Assembly: GCA_905221605.1 (NCBI GenBank)
Contig: CAJNDS010000113.1
Span: forward strand, 988,082-1,052,081
DNA: 64,000 nt
Source of the DNA: Symbiodinium natans
Taxonomy: Eukaryota; Sar; Dinophyceae; Suessiales; Symbiodiniaceae
Direction: 5' to 3'
The translations under genes were made by a program, and so were the position numbers. The notes beneath the pieces were generated by a model. That model saw only the letters and a list, made by a program, of their open reading frames with translations, did no database searches and was not told the origin of the DNA. This document shows positions 11,345 through 23,600 of this stretch, in pieces (position 1 is the first letter of the stretch; each line of letters opens with the position of its first letter).

Positions 11345-12300
11345 CTAAACCCTGAGCCCTGTGGGCCCTAAGGATCAGGGCCCAAGCCCAAAGCCCTAAA
11401 CTAAACCCAAAGCCAGTCAAAGAAGCCTATAATCCAAAACCCTAAGCCCTAAGCCCTACTTGGAGGTTCAGGGTATCCTCTCAGTAGGTTATAACGTTTA
11501 GGGCTTACTACCCATGCCTAAACCCTAAACCCTAAACCCTAAACCCTAAACCCTAAACCCTAAACCCTAAACCCTAAATCCTATAAACCCTAAACCCTAA
11601 ACCCTAAGGTTATACGTAAAGCTGCTGTGGACTCGGCCTAGCCATGAAACACTGAACGGATCAAAAACTGAATCCCAAAGCCAAACGTCCGAAGAACCCT
11701 AAGTCCTCCGCCCCAAACCCCAAACCAAAAACCCTGCACCCTGAACACAGAAGGTTTAGGGTTTAGGGTTTAGGGTTTAGGGTTTAGGGTTTAGGGTTTG
11801 GGGTTTAGGGTTTAGGGTTTAGGGTGCTTTTTGGACCTAAGGTGGCCATAATAAAAGTACGATTGGGCGCCTGATTCCGCAAGCGCGCTACGCTTAAGAC
11901 CTAAACCACCAACACCCCTACACTCCCCTGCCCCGAGCCCTAAACTCACCTAAAGCCCCAAATCACCAAACCCTAAACCCTAGAGCCTAAACCCTAAACC
12001 CTAAACCCTAAACCCTAAACCCTAAACCCTAAACCCTAAACCCCTAAGCATGACGGCCAGGCGACCCGAGGGCGGCAGGCCAGTCCGCCAGGAGCAGCAC
12101 AGGGGCCCTTGGCTGGCCTCTAGGGCAAAGAGGTCCAGGGGTTTAGGGTTTAGGGTTTAGGATTTAGGGTTTAGGGTTTAGGGTTTAGGATTTAGGATTT
12201 CGGGTTTGGGGTTTTAGGGCCTTTAGCGGCTCTCAGGTTGTTTAGGGTTTAGGGTTTCGGGTTTAGCGTTTAAGGTTTAGGACTTCTTGACCACCTCACT
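11345..12300. other. Telomere-like arrays, both orientations
   Basis: Arrays at 11,518-11,608 (CCCTAAA), 11,753-11,825 (TTTAGGG), 11,965-12,045 (CCCTAAA) and 12,138-12,200 (TTTAGGG). The island 12,046-12,137 is open on minus (LDLFALEASQGPLCCSW) and on plus. No gene assigned. Confidence 0.5.
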
Positions 12301-12407
12301 GGTGTTTCATCATGGCGGCCGCGAACACTGACTCTCGAGTATCGCGAACTGCGCTGGTTGCACTCCGCCCCAGCGTTGTGCTTCTTATTGGGGCTTGCCT
12401 ATTTCTC

Positions 12408-12433
12408 CCTCTCTCTCTCCATCTCTGTCTCTC

Positions 12434-12466
<33 letters not shown>

Positions 12467-12472
12467 GTCTCC
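12408..12472. repeat. CT microsatellite
   Basis: Tandem CT dinucleotides with a few substitutions (tgt, cgc). Frames on either strand translate to Ser-Leu or Arg-Glu repeats and are not genes. Confidence 0.9.
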
Positions 12473-12779
12473 CTCGTCCTCCCTAAACCCTTTTTGCATC
12501 CGTCCTCCTAAACCCTAAACCCCAAAACCCAAAACCCAAAACCCTAAACCCTGAACCCTAAACCCCTAAACCCTAAACCACATAAACCCTAAACCCTAAA
12601 CCCCAAAACCCTAAACCCTTTCTTCTTTCCTTCCTTCCTCTGCACGAAGGGGCCACGCCAAGGAGCGTGCGCAAGCGATCCAGTCTGTGCTCTATCCCTG
12701 ACCTGTAGGGAATTCGCGAAGTAGGTACCCTATATAAGCCTTCAAAGGGGAACTATGGCGGGAAATAAGGCGCCCAAAA

Positions 12780-13110
12780 TCCCAAGTTCCACCCAAACCC
12801 TAAACCCTAAACCCTAAACCCTAAACCCCAAACCCTAAACCCTAAACCCTAAACCCTACCAAGAATCGGCACCTACACTGAGAAACCCGGCGGCAGCTGC
12901 CCACCGCGCGACAGCAGCAAGAGCCTAGGAGGTCGGGTTTAGGGTTTAGGGTTTAGGGTTTAGGGTTTAGGGTTTAGTGTTTAGGGTTTAGGGTTAGGGT
13001 TTAGGGTTTAGGGTTTAGGGTTTGGGGTTTGGGGTTTGGGGTTTGGGGTTTGGGGTTTGGGGTTTAGGGTTTAGGGTTTAGGTTTCGGGTTTAGGGTTCA
13101 GGGTTTAGGC
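12780..13110. repeat. Inverted pair of telomere-like arrays
   Basis: CCCTAAA units at 12,780-12,858 face TTTAGGG units at 12,935-13,110 across a 75-b island. The right arm includes six consecutive TTTGGGG variants. Confidence 0.85.
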
Positions 13111-13195
13111 TTTGTGGTTTGGGGTTTAGGGTTTTTAGGACCCCCTTTGAGGGTTTCGGGATTTTGGTTTTTGCTTGTTTTTCTTGGGTTTGTGT

Positions 13196-13197
<2 letters not shown>

Positions 13198-13228
<31 letters not shown>
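13198..13228. repeat. 31-b poly-G run
   Basis: Uninterrupted G homopolymer inside T/G-rich degenerate telomere-like DNA. A T-run followed by a G-run lies nearby at 13,410-13,442. Confidence 0.9.
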
Positions 13229-13229
<1 letters not shown>

Positions 13230-13557
13230 AGGTCGGGTTTTTAGGTGTTTTTTGGGGGTGTTGGGGTTTAGGGGTTTAGGCGTTCAGGGGCTAAAAGTTT
13301 CGCGGTTTGGCTTTACGAGGTTTTAGGACTTTGGGGTTTAGGGTCTAAGGTTTTGGGTTTAGGGGTTTGGTGTTTAGGGGTTTTAGGGGCTTTGCGGGGG
13401 TTAAAGGTCTTTTTTTTTTTTTTTTTGTTGGGGGGGGGGGGGGTGTTAGGGTTTTGAGGTTTTGGGGTTTACGGGTCCTGGCTTCAGTGTGGTGTGCTTT
13501 CGTCAGGTTTAGGGATTCGAGTTATTAGGATGCTTGCTTGGCCCTTTAGGGCTCACT

Positions 13558-13656
13558 TGGGGGTTTCCGATATTAGGGGTACCTTACTGGTGTCTTTTAC
13601 CATAAGGGAATCCCACTCTTCGGGGGTCTATATTAGGGTCCCTGATTTGTGCAAAG
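13558..13656. mobile_element. Family A introner-like element
   Basis: The left end TGGGGGTTTCCGATATTAGG, the internal GGGAATCCCACT and the right GGGGGTCTATATTAGGGTCC follow the family A pattern. The right TIR is decayed (TTTGTGCAAAGCTCC). Confidence 0.6.
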
Positions 13657-13771
13657 CTCCACCTGACTAGGAGCCCCCAGGACCCCTATCCGGCTGCAGT
13701 GGCCGCTAGCTTTCAGAAGTTCCACGGTACTGATGTCTCATCAAAAGCCAGATCCCCACAACCCTCAACCA

Positions 13772-13998
13772 ACAAACCCTCAACCCTCAACCCTAAAACC
13801 CTAAAACCCTAAAACCCTAAAACCCTAAAACCCTAAAACCCTAAAACCCTAAAACCCTAAACCCTAAAACCCTAAAACCCTAAAACCCTAAAACCCTAAA
13901 ACCCTAAAACCCTAAAACCCTAAAACCCTAAAACCCTAAAACCCTAAAACCCTAAAACCCTAAAACCCTAAACCCTAGACCCTAAACCCTAAAACCCT
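13772..13998. repeat. Period-8 telomere variant array (CCCTAAAA)
   Basis: About 25 units with one extra A relative to CCCTAAA, nearly perfect. This marks local amplification of a variant unit rather than fresh addition of the 7-b repeat. Confidence 0.95.
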
Positions 13999-14177
13999 TG
14001 TTGCGACCGGAGCTGCCCTGAACCCTAACCCCCAAGCCCTCCTTCAGCCCCAGCTGGGACCATACACTTGCCTTAGACTGCATTTTGAGACCCTGATGGA
14101 TTTGGATTTTGCGATGATTTCTTAGGAGTAGAATGAACCACATGAAGGAAAATAGGTTGGATGGGGGTAGGGTCTAA

Positions 14178-14332
14178 AGACCCTAAACCCTAAACCCTAA
14201 ACCCTAAACCCTAAACCCTATACACTAAACCCTAAACCCTCAACCCTGAACCCTAAACCCTAAAGCCTATACCCTAAACCCTATACCCTAAACCCTAAAC
14301 CCTAAACCCTAAACCCTAAACCCTAAACCCTC
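14178..14332. repeat. CCCTAAA array
   Basis: CCCTAAA with CCCTATA variants. The following island (14,330-14,420) is open on plus (PELEQQEAVPKKHARAC) and may be exon-derived. Confidence 0.9.
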
Positions 14333-14424
14333 CCCCTGCCCTCGGGCCTCCCGAGCTGGAGCAGCAGGAGGCTGTGCCCAAAAAGCATGCGAGGGCCTGC
14401 ATCAGGGGATTTGTTTCGTGCTTT

Positions 14425-14430
14425 TGTTCA

Positions 14431-14467
<37 letters not shown>

Positions 14468-14755
14468 TTATATTTATATTTATATTTATATTTATGTATT
14501 AATTTATTTACTTATTTTTATATGTAGTTATTTATGTATTTAATTATTTACTTGTTGATTATTATTGTTAGGATTATCATTAATATGATTATCACTAGTA
14601 TTATGATGATTAATAGTAATATGAATAATAATAAGAAGAAGAATATTATGATAAACAAAAAGATTTTTTGTGTTTTTTGGGAGGGGGGGAGGGGGAACTT
14701 TTTTGTGTTTTTTGGGAGGGGGTGGGGGGGGGGGGGGGGGGGGGGGGGGGGCGTG
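14425..14755. repeat. AT-rich microsatellite block ending in G-run
   Basis: TATA and TTTATA repeats (14,428-14,530) pass into AT-rich low-complexity sequence, then into a T/G tract with a long G-run at about 14,726-14,751. Confidence 0.85.
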
Positions 14756-14966
14756 GGGGCGGGTGGGTTATGGCTTTGACCCTTTAAAACTCTGTGTAAA
14801 CCCTAACCCGAAAAATCCTAAAGTAAATTGTTAGCTGCCTTGCTAGGAAACCCAATAAACCACAAATAAACCCTGAACCCTAAACCCTAAAGGCTAAGGA
14901 TCTAGAGTTACAGTAAAGCACCACAAAGTCAGGATGTCGGATCTGCGAAACTCGAACTCTTCTGCT

Positions 14967-15109
14967 TGGGATGTTCCCCCTTATACTAGCAGTCCTTATT
15001 CTAGGGTTTAGGGGTTAGGGTTTAGGGTGACAGTCCTTAATCGGGATTACAGTACCCCCCATTCTCATCCCTATTGAGGACTGTTAGCAGCAGAAGGGGC
15101 AACATCCCA
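14967..15109. mobile_element. Family G element containing telomere-like units
   Basis: Ends TTGGGATGTTCCCCCTTATA and GGGGCAACATCCCAA are inverted repeats. TTTAGGG units sit inside the element between repeated CAGTCCTTA motifs, so the telomere-like DNA lies within the element rather than beside it. Confidence 0.7.
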
Positions 15110-18100
15110 ATAGCTACCCTTTTCAGGAGTTCGTGACTTTATATACGTAACGGAACCTTGAACCAAACAAGGGGACCTTGTGATCTCCCCACCCCTCAGA
15201 ATGAGGGTTTTAGGGTTGAGTTTGCAAACGAGCACAGAGTCGCACAACCCCAAACCAAAACCCTAAAACCCTAAACCCTAAACCCTAAACCCTGAACCCT
15301 AAACCCTAAACCCCCTACCCCATAAACCCGTGTCTTTTGGGGCAACGGACTTTGAGGCTGCCGGCAAGCGTGCAACTTCTCAGAAGTCACATCGCGCAAT
15401 CTGACAAAAAGTCTCTATGTCTCTAATCATCCCCTAAACCCTAAACCCTAAACCCCAAAGGTTTGCGCTGAGCCCGAACCCTCAAAGCACTTTAAAAAAA
15501 CTGCGACCTTCGATCCCATACCCAAAAAGCAACTGCAGAGGCCCAGAAAACTCTGAAGCCATTCTTTGAGTCTTGGTAGCCCAGTAACCATATGATGCTA
15601 AACCCTAAACCCTAAACCCTAAACCCTAATGGTAACCCTAAACCCTAAACCCTAACTCGCTTGAGAAACGGAACTTACCGGTCAACTTCGCTGCGGCTTC
15701 CGAGCAACATCTTAGAGCTTGATGTTGCGCGCAATGCCGGCATGTCCCCAGGGTTTAGGGTTTTGGTCTAGGGTTCCTGGAAACTCTGAAGCCTAAACCC
15801 TCGACCGCTTTTGCATCTGGGTCTAGGGATTGGGGGTTTAGAGCACCCTAAACCCTAAACCCTAAGCCCTAAACCCTAAACCATCAGAAGCGCTGGGCCT
15901 GGATCTCGTCCGAGCTCCACGCCGAGGCAGCCTCGCAACTGACGGAAGGGGTTTAGGGTTTAGGGTTTAGGAGTTTAGGGGTCTAGGGGTCTAGGGGTTT
16001 ATGGGTTTAGGGTTTAAGGGTCTAGGGGTCTAGGGGTTTATGGGTTTAGGATTTGGGGTTTTGGCTTCAGGGGTTAGAATCTAAGGTCGGGTGCAAGGGT
16101 TTAGCAGTTTAAGGTTTAGGGCTGGTCTAGGGGTCTTCCCGGGCTCTGGGGTTCAGGGTTCAGGGTTTAGGGTGGCTTTGGGTTTAGGGAAGGTTTAGGT
16201 TGCGAAGGCAGCGATCAGGGGGTTGCTAAGTTCGAACACCCTCAAGATTCTACTATAGGGGCCTGAACAACGTAGAACAGGTTTTTTTTTTTTTTTTGCG
16301 GGGGGGGGGGGGGGGGGGGTGAGCTAACAAAGTAAAATTCTATAGGGGCTACAAGGAAATACTACTAGTAAATATTCCGACCACTAGATAGAAGCTTCTC
16401 GTTGGGGTCCTTATCTTACTATTTAGGGGTCTACTTTAGTTACTTTCGTAAACTTTGTATAGGTAAACATACGGTCCCCGAAACCCTTCACCCCAATCCC
16501 CAAACCGTACATAAGTATCCTAAACTTGAAAGGATCTACGAGTCTAGGCCTCAGATTCTTGGAGCACAAAGCGTGCTTGTCGAACTTTGATCCTTTGGCC
16601 CTCTTGACCCACATGCTTACAACCTCAACTCCACCAGACCTAGGAGTAAACTAGGGAACAACAAGGGTGCCCTGTGCGGCTTAGAGGGGCTTCTAGGGGA
16701 GCATAAGAACCCTCGAACAAAGGGGAAGAAGGGGAATAAAAAGGGCGTCCTTTGTGGCTTGACGGGGAAGACTTACGAATCGTATTTCCCTTATGGTCCC
16801 TTTGTCAACGCCCCGATATACCCCAGCAAACCTAAAGCCTCCCGGAAACCCTAAACCCTAAACCCTAAACCCTCAACCCTCAACCCTAAACCCTAAACCC
16901 TAAACCCTAAACCCTCAACCTCCCCTCCCCTGCGTCTTTGTCTCCTCGCGATCTGGGCTCTCGGCATTTCTCGGGTGGTGCCGGGCCTGTAGATTCATGC
17001 GAGCGCCTGAAATGCTTCTCCAAGCGCGGAATTTGAAAACCCTAAACCCTAAACCCTAAACCCTAAACCCCAAACCCTAAACCCTAAACCCTAAACACAC
17101 ACCCCAAAACGACGGCAGCCAGCCACCGAGATGACGCGCCAGGCTCAGAAATCGGTACTTGCTTATTCTTTTGGAGCAGTCGTCGCACCAAGGGGTTCAG
17201 GGTTTAGGGTTTAGGGTTTAGGGTTTAGGGTTTGGGCACGGTGCGCAAAGGCTATGTCGCCGCAAGTCCAAACCCAAGGACATCCCTGATAAGGGTTTAC
17301 GGTTTAGGGTGCAGGGTTTAGGGTTTTAAGGCTTATACTGCAACGGTACACGCTCCCCCCAGGGTTTAGGGTTTAGGGTTAGGGTTTAGGGTTTAGGGTT
17401 TAGGGTTTAGGGTTTAGGGTTTAGGGTTTAGGGTTTAGGGTTTAGGGTTTAGGGTTTAGGGTATGACCCCATTGATGTGCGAAGATCGGCGTGGAAGAAA
17501 AAACATGACTGTCCGGTTGTCCAGGGACCTTGGATCCAAGCCAGGGTTTAGGGTTTAGGGTTTAGGGTTTAGGGTTTAGGGTTTAGGGTTTAGGGTTTAG
17601 GGTTTCCTGTTCCTGGGAAGGGTTCCCTTAAACCCTAAACACTACATCCCAAACCCTAAATCCAGTTTCCGGAGTAAACTATGAACATAAGGGACCCCGA
17701 AACCCTAAACCCGCTCTCCCTAAATCCTAAACCCTAAACCCTAAACCCTAAACCCTAAACCGGTCCGCCCTGGGTCTCTGGGAGTAGCTAAAGGATGCCC
17801 GGAGAGGTTCTGGCTACTGGGGGTTCACCAGCGGCTTGGGGTTTAGGGCTACAACGGTTTAGGGTTTAGGGAAGGGTTTAGGGTTTAGGGTTCCAAGGGT
17901 TTAGGGCTACAAGAGTTTAGGGTGAAGGAAAGATAGAATCCTGGGGCCTAAATGTTTAAGCTTTCGCTTGGCACATGTACCTGAATCTTCGAGTCCCTCC
18001 GGTTAAGGCTCCACCGATCTAAACCCTAAACCCTAAACCCTAAACCCTAAACCCTAAACCCTAAACCCTAAACCCTAAACCCTTCACCCAAGCCCAAAAA

Positions 18101-18915
18101 TGCCCGAAGCCTCTGAACCGAAACAAGTATGAAAAAGGCATTGGGTTTAGGCCCTAAACCCCCGACAATCCTTTTGCATCAGGGTAAACCCTAAACCCTA
18201 AACCCTGAACCCTAAACCCGAAACCCTAAACCCTAAACCTGCCCCCAAAAGACCTAAACCTGAAGCCATGCCGAAGTCGGTCCCAGGCCCAACGCGGTCG
18301 AGAGGAGATGCACAGATCCAAAGGACCAGAGAGACGCCCGGCTTCGGTTTAGGGTTTAGGGTTTAGGGTTTAGGGTTTAAGGTTTAGGGTTCAGGGTTCA
18401 GGGTTCAGGGTTTAGGGTTTAGGGTTCAGGGTTCAGGGTTCAGGGTTGAGGGTTGAGGGTTTAGGGCGTGATGAATTTGGGGTTCTTTTTGAGTGACGGA
18501 ATTTCAGAGTGGGGTGATTTAGGATCCTTACAACCCAATGTCTTGGGAGATGTGCTTAGGTCCCGCCCTTGTACCAAGGGGAGTAACCCTAAACCCTAAA
18601 CCCTAAACCCCAAACCCTAAACCCTAAACCCTGAACCCTAAACCCTAAACCCTGAGTTAGCGTAGTCGGTACAGGATCCCATGAGGACAGTTCAAAGGGG
18701 TTCAGGTTGCAGAGCTACCTTTGACACTGAGGCCTGCCAAGCCCGAGGCTTGAACCTGAACCCTAGGGTTTAGGGCTAGGGTTTAGGGTTTAGGGTTTAG
18801 GGTTTAGGGTCTAGAGGGTCACTGTTCTAGCATTCATTCCAGGCTCAGAAAAAAAACCCACCCGCCCAAAGAATCCCATAACATTAAGAAAATAAACGGT
18901 TGTCATCTTCCCAGA
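15110..18915. other. Telomere-like arrays with short islands, no gene assigned
   Basis: Main arrays: 15,597-15,660, 15,950-16,060, 16,850-16,920, 17,036-17,100, 17,188-17,235, 17,360-17,462, 17,543-17,606, 18,020-18,083, 18,345-18,470 and 18,588-18,655. T-run then G-run at 16,281-16,320. A family A-like fragment at about 16,399-16,460. Islands such as 15,880-15,950 (plus: QKRWAWISSELHAEAASQL) could be exons. Confidence 0.5.
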
Positions 18916-19024
18916 GTACCTACCCAACTCGGACACGTTTTCCACTGAACCTTCCACCGACGAACAATAGGGTCAGATTAGGGGAGGGGACGGGGTGAGG
19001 ATAGGGGGTGAGAAATTGTGTAGA

Positions 19025-19026
<2 letters not shown>

Positions 19027-19070
<44 letters not shown>

Positions 19071-19098
19071 GAGGAGGGGGGGTAAGGGGGGGGGGTGT

Positions 19099-19140
<42 letters not shown>

Positions 19141-19333
19141 GGGGAGGGGAGGGGGGGTGGTGTGGGGGGGGGGGGGGGGGGGGGTGGGGTGGGGGGGGGA
19201 GGGGGGGGGGGTGGGGGGGAGGGGGGGGAGGGGGAAGGGGGAAGTAGAAAGGGGGGAAAAAGAAGGGGGAGGGAGGAAGGGGGGGGGGTGGGATGGGGGG
19301 AGGGGAGGGGGAGGGGGGGGGAGGGGGGGGAGG
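19027..19333. repeat. G-rich polypurine tract
   Basis: Runs of 20-40 G interrupted by single T or A, about 300 b. Long apparent frames on either strand here are Gly-only or Pro-only and are artefacts. Assembly through such a tract is doubtful. Confidence 0.9.
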
Positions 19334-19833
19334 GGCCGAAATCGGCCGAACACTGGGGGGACCAGTGTTCGTGACTTTTCGGCCAGGCCGAAATCGGCCG
19401 AACACTGGGGGGACCAGTGTTCGTGGCTTTTCGGCCAGGCCGAAATCGGCCGAACACTGGGGGGACCAGTGTTCGTGGCTTTTCGGCCAGGCCGAAATCG
19501 GCCGAACACTGGGGGGACCAGTGTCGTGGCTTTTCGGCCAGGCCGAAATCGGCCGAACACTGGGGGGACCAGTGTTCGTGGCTTTTCGGCCGTGGCCGAA
19601 ATCGGCCGAACACTGGGGGGACCAGTGTTCGTGGCTTTTCGGCCGTGGCCGGGGGGGAAATCGAAATCGCCCGAACACTGGGGGGACCAGTGTTCGTGGC
19701 TTTTCGGCCAGGCCGAAATCGGCCGAACACTGGGGGGACCAGTGTTCGTGGCTTTTCGGCCGTGGCCGAAATCGGCCGAACACTGGGGGGACCAGTGTTC
19801 GTGGCTTTTCGGCCGTGGCCGAAATCGGCCGAA
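19334..19833. repeat. 52-b hairpin minisatellite
   Basis: About nine to ten tandem units of 52 b start at 19,334, 19,386, 19,438 and 19,490, with a 51-b copy next and one expanded variant near 19,650. Each unit holds two palindromes: GGCCGAAATCGGCC, and a 10-b stem CGAACACTGG / CCAGTGTTCG around a GGGGA loop. It lies directly after the G-rich tract and before an AT-rich spacer and a TTTAGGG array. No coding signal. Confidence 0.95.
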
Positions 19834-19862
19834 GGTTTAAATATATATATATAAGAAAGAGA

Positions 19863-20040
19863 GGGTTTAGGGTTTAGGGTTTAGGGTTTAGGGTTTAGGG
19901 TTTAGGGTTTAGGGTTTAGGGTTTAGGGTTTAGGGTTTAGGGTTTAGGGCTAGGGTTTAGGGTTTAGGGTTTAGGGTTTAGGGTTTAGGGTTTAGGGTTT
20001 AGGGTTTAGGGTTTAGGGTTTCAGGGTTTAGGGTTGAGGG
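19863..20040. repeat. TTTAGGG array
   Basis: About 24 nearly perfect units, following a short TATATA spacer after the minisatellite. Confidence 0.95.
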
Positions 20041-20287
20041 TGGCCCGAATACCCTTTAAAAAAACAAAAAACACTTTCTGTAGCCCTCGTCGTTCCAGCC
20101 GCTCGTCACTCTGAGCTCAAGTCAGTCCAAGATCCGTTCCAAGGGCTCCACGAGTTTGAGGGTCGATGGTACCCTAGGGTTTAGGGTTTAGGGCACTATA
20201 GGGCCTTTTAGGGCTCTTTGGGGGCTTATAGACCTTCGGCTCCCTTGTAGAGTTTAGGGTTTAGGGTTTAGGGTTTACGGAGGTTCT

Positions 20288-20635
20288 TTTAGCGTTGTCC
20301 AAGGTGTAATTAATTGAATCCCTAGTAAAACCTTAAATTAATAAACTAATTAAATTTGGGAAAAGCTGGCGGCTTTCACCTTTTCTCACTGCATAGACAG
20401 GTATGCTCAAGAGCGCTCTGTAAGCCAAATGTAGCGGATAAAATACAGTCAACATCTATGCCATCAATACACTCTCATTCATGTCCAGGCTATACATAGG
20501 TGAGATTGAGACTCAACCTTCTCTCTGGCATGAATGAGCGGAAAACCGCTGTGCGTCTTGACTCGATCGCACGAAACGTGCATGCGCTGCTTAGGAGTCG
20601 CATGACTGACACACACACCCTGAGGGTCGTGTAGA
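20288..20635 (-). other. Downstream flank of the copia element, possible LTR
   Basis: Unique, telomere-repeat-free sequence between the polyprotein stop and the next telomere-like array at about 20,255. Its position and composition fit a 3' LTR or its remains. The matching 5' LTR would lie beyond the assembly gap, so no repeat comparison is possible here and the ends cannot be set. Confidence 0.35.
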
Positions 20636-23600
20636 TCATCCTAGTTGCTTCTCCGACTGCCTCTCGATTTGATACTGACAGGCTGTCAATACCTTGATGA
20701 GGAAGTCGGGGCGCATACTCTTCGTCAAGCAATCAGCGATCATGGTGGCCGTAGAGGTCCACACAACTTGGTCACCTGCACCGGGAAAGACCTCGGTACT
20801 GCGGGTGCCATCGTCTTCGAACAACGCCTGACGCAACGCGTTCAGTTCTATTTGGAGACGTTTGTCTTGGACACGTGAAGGGACCTCCACGTTGAGGTGC
20901 TCAGACAGACTACGACAGTCTGTGAGCATCATGTGCGGAACCGTCCTTCTGGATCGGTCGTACCAATCAGCTCCTGGACTGCCTTGTCCATACAATTCGG
21001 CCAACAGAGCTCGAATTTGGTCACCTGACTCTTGCGCACTCTGTAGCGCGTACGTCTCGGCTTGGAGAGTTGCTCTGCATACTCTCTTGATTGTCGTTGA
21101 TCCAAAGCTGATCAAGGTAACATCGAATACGCAATTGCCTGGCGTGGTCAATTGCTTCCTTGGAACTAGGAAGTGAATACGTCCCTGCTGGGATCGTAAA
21201 CCTGGCTCCCCGGCAAAACTGGCATCTGAGGCGGTTAAAACTCCCAGATCCATAAAGTCGAAAGGACCATTTTTGTACCGGATGCAGAAATCTTTTCCTG
21301 CAAGAGCAATTTCAAGGCATTTGTTAGCCTCCTTAAGGATAGCTACGGTGGCTCCCTTAACCTTGGACTGCAAATACGAAACTTTGTACAGGATATCCGG
21401 CCTGCCTTGTCTGGCTATCCAGCTCAGACTACCCACTACGCTACGCAGTTGACGTTCTTCACCTTGCGTGATCGGGCCCGAAGATTGTCGGCCCTTCGCT
21501 ATGTCGATATACGTAGTACGGCGTGTGTTATCGCTAACGTCGATAACTATGTCCTTGCCGGATTGGTCAAATTGCTTCCCGCAAAATCGGAGTCTCTTGA
21601 TCTCCTTTCTGCCGATTTCGAACCTTTCTAAGAGTCGATTCATGATTTCATCACCAGTGGGGGTTGATGCCCAAAGAAAATCGTCGACATGAGTGGTAAG
21701 TAAGAGATCTACTTTACTACCCGTGGTGTGGTAGTAAAACGCGGGAAAAATGCGCGACGCATTAAGACCTACGTCTTTTGCGTCTTTGTCTACGCGCTTC
21801 CAAAACCCTCTCCCACTGTCTTGGAGTCCATAGACAGGAACGCGAACTAACAACATCGCTTCCGGGTCTACGCCCGGGAGTCCCCCTCGGGGTTGTCGCA
21901 TCAGCACTATGCGATCTATTGGGAGAGCCTGGAAGTAGGCATTTTTGATATCGGAGCCCTGCACAGGTACTCCTTCTGACGCTGCGAATGCGCACACCAT
22001 GGCGTGGGTTTCAATATCCGATGTGGGCGAATCGGTCCTCACTCCACACTCGCCTTCAAAGTTGCCACAAGCAACCATGCGGGACTTGAATTCTGGATCG
22101 AATGATTCCAGGTGCTGTTCGTGGATGTTTTTGACAGTGTCAACCCACTTAGAGGGCAATGGAACATGTCCCTCATCCAATAAGTCCTTTAGGATCTTAC
22201 CGGTTACTGGAATCGCCGCTTGGAATGATTCATACTTCATCCATTCCTTCTTTCTAGATTCATCGATCTTGCGCTGGACAGCGGGTGAACAGTCATAGTA
22301 GTTGAGGCTGCCTGGAAGGGACTTGGCTTCTTCCTTTGAAATGTTTGCCGCGCGATTCGCCATAAAGGCTATGAACTTAGCCCGCGGTCGGGCTTGAGTC
22401 GCACTCAGCGCCGTGTTTTGGTCGCTGACAATTCTAGGTGGCGTCGCTTCCGCATCCCTTACGTGCTGGAAGTGCTGCCGCAGCTGCTCAGGCAAATCGT
22501 CCTGTACATCATACGACGGCCTCCGACTTCCACCTGGAGTCCTCTCTTGCTCAGGCTCGGCGATGCTAAGCCGACGAGACCTAGAACTCTGAGAGGTTCC
22601 TAAACCACTAGATCCTCTGATCCTTGGTCCACTCGAACTATTGGGACCTCGGTTCCTAACCCCAGGTGGTGATCTAGAGCGCGGGTGCTCCTCGTCTTCC
22701 TCTAGGATAGATGGCATGGGTCCATCACTGGGGCCCTCTTCAAGTGTCACATCTGGCGCTGGATCGTGATCCCCGGTTGGTGCTGGTTCACGATAGTCGT
22801 CGAACCCTTGTTGATCCTTAACAATTTCCTCAGGGATAATTGCATTCCCATGAAGGATATCAAAGGCCAAAGCCTCTGCGTCCGTTGCTGGTCGCAGGTT
22901 TTGCGCAGACGCCAAAACTGGAATGTTTTCGCAAAGCAACCAAACCGATTCCTTGCTACGCCCTTCAAAACCAATAACCCTAGACGCAGGAGACCACGAT
23001 GTCTTCCCAGCCTTGGTGCGCCTAAAGGCTACTACGTCGCCCACCTGGTAATCTCCAGGAATCGCTCTCGCGTTGCGCAAAAGAGCGCGCTGAACTCGTT
23101 TAGAGGTGTCCAGCTGGACGAATGCTTTCTTCGCCTCAGCACGAACCATGTGTTGGAGCGCGAAAGCGGACTCGGGATCGAGAGAGTCCTGAATGGCTCC
23201 TAGATCTGCGTGCCCATCCTCACTAAGGATAGATGGTAGTTCACGCGGCGCTCGACCCAGCACCCATTGAGCTGGCGAGTAGCCTCCCTGTCTGAGTAGG
23301 CTGTTCTTTGTCAGGCAAGTCTCATCAAGTACTTGCTGCATTTCCAACCAACCCCGCGGTTGAGTTTGGCTGATGACCTTGCGGGCCATTCCTTTGATGA
23401 TCCCGCCGTGTCTCTCCACTCGGCCTATGGCTTCGGGTGTTTCGAGCGGCGCGTGTGTAACATCCACTCCGTGCGCGGCCATGTACCTTGCTAGGACGCC
23501 GCGGTTGTGCAATCCGCGATCACATTTTAGTGCTTTGGGGTGACCAGCCCAAGTGATCCACCTCCTCTGTATGGCCTCGAGGCACTTTGCGCTTGACGCT

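Noticed and set aside
12296-12518. Frames across the CT microsatellite
   Set aside because: Low-complexity translation only.
19334-19833. CRISPR-like regular repeat
   Set aside because: Units are directly tandem with no unique spacers; it is a minisatellite.
18920-19877. Several open frames of 100-290 codons on both strands
   Set aside because: They translate the G-rich tract and the 52-b minisatellite into Gly or Pro runs and a repeated peptide; open on both strands because of the repeat period, not because of coding.
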